Source: Plut-88900 sp965116945 (GTDB lineage: Bacteria; Chloroflexota; Dehalococcoidia; Plut-88900). From it: DNA of 64,000 bases. The position numbers and the translations under genes are program-made. The notes under the pieces were generated by a model. That model was given only the letters and a program-made list of their open reading frames with translations. It ran no database searches and was not told the DNA's origin. The first letter of the stretch is position 1; every line of letters starts with the position of its first letter. This document shows positions 59,902 to 64,000 of this stretch, one piece after another. The DNA lies in contig OZ220734.1 of the NCBI GenBank assembly GCA_965116945.1, positions 496,001 to 560,000 on the forward strand, written 5' to 3'.

Positions 59902-60970
59902 CGCTGAATCCTTCGTCTAGTAATGTTTTGATCGCCAGACCAACGCCTTCAGCCATTCTTGGCGGAAAGGCGTTGCCAATCTGAGCTTCAATCTGCCCGT
60001 AGTTTCCAAAGAAGTTATAGTCCTTCGGAAAGCTTTGAATTAAGGCGGCCTCGCGCAAGGTGATGCCCCGGTTTTCGGTTGGATGTATAAATGAACCACA
60101 TGCTGGCGTCGTGCATCGAGTTGTCATGGTAGGGGCAGGCTTGTCGGCCTGGATGCGCCCGTAGGATGCTGAAGCCTGGCGCGATTTCATGCGTTGATGG
60201 CACTCCAATTGATGTTCAACAGGGAGATCAAACCTATTGCCTCCTATTGGCACTGCAGAAATCCGCTGTACAGTGTGGTTTCTGTGCCTGCGCCCGATAT
60301 TGAGGGTATCCTCGGCTCGTAGCTCGGCCTTACCCCGCTCAAGGGCTTCGCCAGCAGTGCAAGACTGTCTGTCAAATTTGGGGGGGATAGTGGCCAAAAG
60401 ATCTTCTGGAATCGTATTAGAAGCTCTCCCATGAATTCCGATAACGATCAGTCTTTTCCTTCGTTGCGGAACCCCAAAGTCTTTCGCGTTAAGCCGATAA
60501 GAGCGCACTCCGTATCCTGCTTCCTTGGCATTCTTTACGAAGCCATCAAGACGGGGATCGCCAGCCAATCCTGTGACATTCTCCAGTACCCATGACCGAG
60601 GTTTAAGCTGCTCAACCATCCGCCAAACGTCACCGATTAGATCATTTCTTACGTCTGCATCATTACGTTTCCCAAGACTCGACCAGCCTTGACAAGGAGG
60701 ACAGGCATTCAGCAAATCTAAAGGGCCTTTGTCTAAGTTCATGGAGACTTCGAGCCAAGCGGGGGTTACTCGCCTGATATCTCTAATCACCACTAAAGGA
60801 GTATCGTGATTCTGGCAATAGCTTGTGGCAGCCGCCTCATCGTTTTCAACAGCCCCCAAAACACTGAATCCTGCGTCCTTGAGTCCCTGTGTCGCCCCTC
60901 CAGCCCCCGCAAACAAATCAAGGGCAGTTAACAATGGCCGGCTAAACGAATCTTCGATGATGGCATCCAA
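59879..60970 (-). CDS. DNA (cytosine-5) methyltransferase
   Basis: 363 residues. Motif I is LDLFAGAGGATQG (18-30), motif IV NACPPCQGWSS with catalytic Cys93, motif VI ENV (130-132), motif VIII near QRRKRL, and motifs IX-X end in QIGNAFPPRMAEGVG. A target-recognition domain lies about 190-290, so it is a complete single-chain enzyme; the target sequence cannot be read. It opens the restriction module. Codon use is visibly more AT-rich than the neighbouring genes. The 5' flank (60971-61112) is AT-rich with no gene. Confidence 0.94.
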   Translation of the reverse strand: MDAIIEDSFSRPLLTALDLFAGAGGATQGLKDAGFSVLGAVENDEAAATSYCQNHDTPLVVIRDIRRVTPAWLEVSMNLDKGPLDLLNACPPCQGWSSLGKRNDADVRNDLIGDVWRMVEQLKPRSWVLENVTGLAGDPRLDGFVKNAKEAGYGVRSYRLNAKDFGVPQRRKRLIVIGIHGRASNTIPEDLLATIPPKFDRQSCTAGEALERGKAELRAEDTLNIGRRHRNHTVQRISAVPIGGNRFDLPVEHQLECHQRMKSRQASASYGRIQADKPAPTMTTRCTTPACGSFIHPTENRGITLREAALIQSFPKDYNFFGNYGQIEAQIGNAFPPRMAEGVGLAIKTLLDEGFSDAITSGR

Positions 60971-61112
60971 GGGCTGTCCAATTCCTCCGCTGGATTGGAT
61001 TTAACCGATCGTCACAATCAGTTTAGCATTAGGGTGTTCAAATTTCGTACACCCACACCTTCGGATAATCCTGACCGTAGCCTTGTTCCTACGAGGGAGA
61101 AGGGATAGCAGT

Positions 61113-61707
61113 GCTGCCCCCCGGCCCTTCGACGGGGCTCAGGGTGAGCGGCCCCTCGCTGGGGATGGGTTCCGGCTCGGGGGCCGGAATGACGGATGGG
61201 GAGAGGAAGGGCGGGGTTATTCGGTTGTGGGGTCTGGGTTTTTGGTTTGTCTGTTGGGAGGAGTCAGACGATGGAGGTCTGGGATTCGGTTTCAGGGGGC
61301 GGGAGGCCAGCCTGGTTCAGCCCCGTGTTTCTGTGTCACATGGCAGACAGGCGAGGGGTTCCCGCCAGAGGGCGTCTCTACCACCAGTTTTTCAGTTTTC
61401 CCGACCCACTCGGAGGGGTGGGTGGGTGTTTTCTCGCTGCCGTCGCTGGGTTAAAGGGAATCTCCGAGGGGAACGACGGGGGAGATTTTTCAAGGGCCAT
61501 AAGGCCGGAGGTTTTTCGGCAGGGCTCCTATGTGAGGAGCCGTGCCGCTTAATGTTGTGGACCTTCCATCGCCTGGATGGTCAGGGAAGGGGCACGGGAC
61601 CCTGTGGGGTCTCGGAGGCTTCCCTGGGTTTTTGGTTCCTCCTTGAGGTTGGTGTGGGGTCTAGACTGAGGAGTAATATAGCACATGTGTTTGGGTAGAG
61701 TCAAGGG
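61113..61707. repeat. Long dispersed repeat, copy B
   Basis: The 775-bp stretch 60971-61746 holds no credible gene. Most of it matches copy A (37914-38570): TCGGTTGTGGGGT at 61221, CAGGGGGCGGGAGGC near 61296, CCATCGCCTGG at 61568, GGTTCCTCCTT and TCTAGACTGAGGA at 61660-61672. It begins with a TTCGACGGGGCTCAGGGTG / TCCGGCTC-GGGG-CCGGAATGACGG palindrome. The 588-base open frame across it is a by-product of the base composition. Confidence 0.72.
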
Positions 61708-61746
61708 GGTGGGGGGTATCTGGTTGGGGTGCGGTGGGTTCGGGGG

Positions 61747-61998
61747 TTAGGCGGCGGCTTTGTCTCCGACGAATTCTCGGCGGCCCTGGATGATGCCGAT
61801 GACCAGGATGCACAGGGAGCCGAAGAGGAGCACGGCGTTGCTGGCGAGGGCGATTCCGCGGAGGTCTATGGCGGGCACATGCTCGGCGATCATAAGGACT
61901 ATGAAGCTGCCTAGGACCGAGAGCGCCATTCCCAATGATGCGAGCCTGAAGATACTGATACCCGTAGATCGTCGTACGAGACCGTAGCAGAAAATCAT
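61747..61998 (-). CDS. Small two- or three-helix membrane protein
   Basis: 83 residues, almost entirely hydrophobic: LASLGMALSVLGSFIVLMIAE and ALASNAVLLFGSLCILVIGII are clear membrane helices and the N-terminus may form a third. The frame is free of shadows in length but no family is recognised. The start at 61998 lacks a clear ribosome site. It lies between copy B of the repeat and tRNA-Ile. It may be a real small gene or a degraded one. Confidence 0.5.
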   Translation of the reverse strand: MIFCYGLVRRSTGISIFRLASLGMALSVLGSFIVLMIAEHVPAIDLRGIALASNAVLLFGSLCILVIGIIQGRREFVGDKAAA

Positions 61999-62060
61999 TG
62001 AGCCGATGACTGCAACGTACAGGAAGGCAAGGTGAATACCCGCAGCCGCGGCAAAGAGGG

Positions 62061-62137
62061 TGGTGGGCCATCCTGGACTCGAACCAGGGACCTCAGTCTT
62101 ATCAGGACTGCGCTCTAACCACCTGAGCTAATGGCCC
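62061..62137 (-). tRNA. tRNA-Ile (anticodon GAT)
   Basis: Minus strand, 77 nt with encoded CCA. Acceptor stem GGGCCAT / ATGGCCC, D arm TAGCTCAGGTGGTTAGAGC, anticodon stem-loop CAGTC-CTGATAA-GACTG with GAT at positions 34-36, and T loop GGTTCGAGTCC. All arms pair normally. Confidence 0.97.
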
Positions 62138-62226
62138 GTGAATAACCATTATAGCAGGGGGTGGGGTTGGGGGGCTATTGGGTGGGAGGGATAGGCGAAG
62201 GAGACCAGCGGGCTATGCGTGGGCCT

Positions 62227-62286
62227 CCCCCCGCTCATACTTCGAGTGGCCTCCCTCCACAGGCGGATCTTCGACAGCATGAGCGG
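62227..62286. repeat. Nested inverted repeat element, copy 2
   Basis: CCCCCGCTCATACTTCGAGTG matches 20624-20644 and the partner ATGAGCGG lies at 62279-62286, so the inner stem CCGCTCAT/ATGAGCGG is kept, with a loop of 40 bases compared with 17 in copy 1. The outer arms are mostly lost. It occupies the gap between tRNA-Ile and gcvPB, which holds nothing else recognisable. Confidence 0.65.
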
Positions 62287-62340
62287 CCCGACCCAGGGGA
62301 TGGGTTGCATTCTGGCTTTTCGGGGGTGTAAGGGTGGGGA

Positions 62341-63807
62341 TTACCAATGTAGGTCCGGGTGGCGGGCGGCCTGGGCTTCGTCTAGGCGGGAGACGGGGGT
62401 GGTGTGGGGGGATGAGATAACGAGGTCGGGGTCGGACTCCGATTCCCGGGCGATGGCATTCATGGCGTCCACGAATGCGTCCAGGGTGCGTTTGCTCTCG
62501 CATTCGGTGGGTTCGATCATGAGGGCCTCGGGGACCACCTGGGGGAAGTACATGGTCGGGGGGTGGAAGCCGTAATCCATGAGACGCTTGGAGATGTCCA
62601 GGGCCCGGACGCCGAGGGTTTTCTGTTTTGACGCAGAGAACACCGCTTCGTGCATGCAGGTGCGTTTGTGAGGGAGCAGGTAGTGCTCCTGCAGTCGGGT
62701 CGAGAGGTAGTTGGCGTTGAGGACGGCGTTTTCGCTGATCTCCCTCAGGCCAGGGGCCCCAAGAAGCCTGATGTAGGCATATGCCCGCAGCACGACTCCA
62801 AAGTTGCAGTGGAAGGCGCTGATCTTGCCTATGGACTTGGAGGGTCGACCCAGACGGTAGTGGGCGCCTGAGTCGGATTCGTCCTTGTATACGACTGGGG
62901 CGGGGAGGTAGTCGGCGAGGGAGTCGGCGGCGCAGACGGGCCCGGCGCCCGGGCCTCCGCCGCCGTGGGGGGTGCTGAAGGTCTTGTGCAGGTTAGAGTG
63001 GACCACGTCGAAGCCAAGGTCTCCGAAGCGGACCCGGCCGAGAATGGCGTTAAGGTTTGCGCCGTCGCCGTAGACCAGGGCCCCGGCGTCGTGGATTGCG
63101 TTGCAGATATCGAGGATACGAGGGTTAAAGAGGCCGAGGGTGCTGGGAAGGGTGAGCATCAGGGCGGCGGTCTCGGGGCCAGCGAGCTCCCGGAGGGCCT
63201 CGACGTCGAGGTTTCCCTGGGGGTCGGAGGGAGCGGTGACGACATCGTAGCCGCACATCTTGGCTGAAGCGGCGTTGGTGCCGTGGGCAGTGTCGGGGAT
63301 GAGGACCTTTTTGCGGGTCTCGCCTTCGCCGCGTTCCTCATGGTAGGCACGAATCATGAGGAGCCCGGCCATCTCACCGTGGGCCCCGGCCAGCGGGGCA
63401 AGGCTGACAGCCTTTGCACCGGTTATCTCAGCGAGAAGATCCTGGAGGCCATACATGATGGCCAAGGCGCCCTGGGCGGACTCAGGGCTCTGGAGGGGAT
63501 GAATGTTGGCGAAGCCCGGTAGCCGGGCGACCTCCTCGTGCCACTTGGGGTTGTACTTCATTGTGCAGCTACCGAGGGGATAGAAGCCGGTATCTATGCC
63601 GAAGTTCAACTTGCTCAGGCCCGTAAAGTAGCGGACAAGGCCCAGTTCCCCAATCTCCGGAATGTCCAGTTCGCCGCGGAGGAGGTCATCGTCCGGCAGG
63701 TCTGAGGCAGGGACATCGATCTCGGGGAGGGTAGTGCCCCGGGCGCCAGGGGCGTCGAGGTCCATGAGGGAGGGGCGGTTGGGTTGGGTTTTGGCTATAT
63801 CAGGCAT
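62341..63807 (-). CDS. gcvPB: Glycine dehydrogenase (decarboxylating), subunit 2
   Basis: The PLP-binding half of split glycine decarboxylase (P-protein), 488 residues. It contains TGFYPLGSCTMKYNPK near 95-110 and the PLP lysine in LHKTFSTPHGGGGPG near 240-255. It works with subunit 1, whose 3' end lies directly upstream (63810), and with GcvT, GcvH and a lipoamide dehydrogenase to split glycine into CO2, ammonia and a C1 unit on tetrahydrofolate. The ATG at 63807 begins 2 bases after the subunit 1 stop. Confidence 0.94.
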   Translation of the reverse strand: MPDIAKTQPNRPSLMDLDAPGARGTTLPEIDVPASDLPDDDLLRGELDIPEIGELGLVRYFTGLSKLNFGIDTGFYPLGSCTMKYNPKWHEEVARLPGFANIHPLQSPESAQGALAIMYGLQDLLAEITGAKAVSLAPLAGAHGEMAGLLMIRAYHEERGEGETRKKVLIPDTAHGTNAASAKMCGYDVVTAPSDPQGNLDVEALRELAGPETAALMLTLPSTLGLFNPRILDICNAIHDAGALVYGDGANLNAILGRVRFGDLGFDVVHSNLHKTFSTPHGGGGPGAGPVCAADSLADYLPAPVVYKDESDSGAHYRLGRPSKSIGKISAFHCNFGVVLRAYAYIRLLGAPGLREISENAVLNANYLSTRLQEHYLLPHKRTCMHEAVFSASKQKTLGVRALDISKRLMDYGFHPPTMYFPQVVPEALMIEPTECESKRTLDAFVDAMNAIARESESDPDLVISSPHTTPVSRLDEAQAARHPDLHW

Positions 63808-63809
63808 GG

Positions 63810-64000
63810 CTAGGCTAGTTCTTTAAGCGCCTGGACGAGGTGATCTATCTGGTCTCGGGAGTTGGTCTCGGTGGTGCAGAGGAGCATGGCGTTGGGGATG
63901 GAGTCGCTGATGTCCAGGCCGCCGATGATCCGGGATTCGAGGAGGGCGGCGTTAATCTCGGAGGGGGGTCTTGGACACTGGACTGCGAACTCCCGGAAGA
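63810..64000 (-). CDS. gcvPA: Glycine dehydrogenase (decarboxylating), subunit 1 (C-terminal part)
   Basis: The last 63 codons, cut by the window end. The translated tail reads REFAVQCPRPPSEINAALL, then ESRIIGGLDISDS, PNAMLLCTTETNSRDQ and a stop at 63810-63812, the usual ending of the GcvPA family. It is followed at once by gcvPB, giving the standard operon order. Confidence 0.85.
   Translation of the reverse strand, partial: FREFAVQCPRPPSEINAALLESRIIGGLDISDSIPNAMLLCTTETNSRDQIDHLVQALKELA

Noticed and set aside
61111..61698. 195-codon plus-strand open frame
   Set aside because: Lies across dispersed repeat B; copy A does not keep the frame.

Overview
The window is moderately high-GC bacterial chromosome, tightly packed with short operons on both strands. 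I infer an uncultured Chloroflexota lineage of the SAR202/Dehalococcoidia type. The signs are lipoproteins with PTPEPT-rich linkers, metal-dependent amidohydrolases, LLM flavin oxidoreductases, TauD and MDR dehydrogenases, and intergenic REP-like palindromes. No marker gene in the window proves this. A selenocysteine tRNA shows that the genome makes selenoproteins, although none was found here.

Layout. 1-5950 (minus): a polyamine-type ABC importer (ATPase and two permeases with unusual insertions), a small lipoprotein, an enoyl-CoA hydratase-like protein and a second, truncated permease. 6271-13091 (plus): catabolic enzymes: a 2,2-dialkylglycine decarboxylase-like aminotransferase carrying a -1 frameshift, aldehyde dehydrogenase, PAC2-family protein, amidohydrolase, M24 peptidase and an ABM-domain protein. 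13118-18592 (plus): one transcription unit from a strong promoter with an operator-like palindrome, coding for CoaE, a MoxR-type AAA+ ATPase, a NudL-type CoA diphosphatase and a 1081-residue VWA protein, closed by a strong hairpin. 18697-23219 (minus): lipoprotein, TauE exporter, Zn alcohol dehydrogenase, CinA. 23382-30694 (plus): HicAB, site-2 protease, IscS/IscU, CTP-dependent kinase-like membrane protein, esterase lipoprotein, HEXXH lipoprotein, thioredoxin, tRNA-Sec and an ABM-like protein. 30691-37432 (mostly minus): tyrA-aroA-gmk, a hypothetical protein, an MFS transporter and a ThDP enzyme.

37433-39026 is about 1.6 kb without a credible gene. It is packed with structured repeats: phased 11-bp direct repeats, two copies of an element whose long hairpin stem differs in sequence but stays perfectly paired, a tandem pair of 70-nt hairpin units, and a dispersed repeat that recurs near 61.1-61.7 kb. 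Rho, a transaldolase-like aldolase, CTP synthase, a tyrosine phosphatase and an LLM oxidoreductase follow on the minus strand.

45375-56578 is the most unusual coding block. Two convergent NCS2-type permeases carry degenerate GHKL-ATPase-like tails. They are followed by a lipoprotein with eight tandem Cache-like domains, a LivJ/TorT-like binding lipoprotein, and a membrane protein with two sensor-like helical ectodomains but no kinase, HAMP or chemotaxis output domain. A broken copy of the tauD 3' end (52747-52863) and the intact tauD (56590-57441) flank the last two genes.

57486-60970 is an AT-richer, probably acquired Dcm / MutL-MORC-type ATPase-nuclease / Vsr restriction module. The window closes with tRNA-Ile(GAT) and the glycine-cleavage genes gcvPB and gcvPA (partial).
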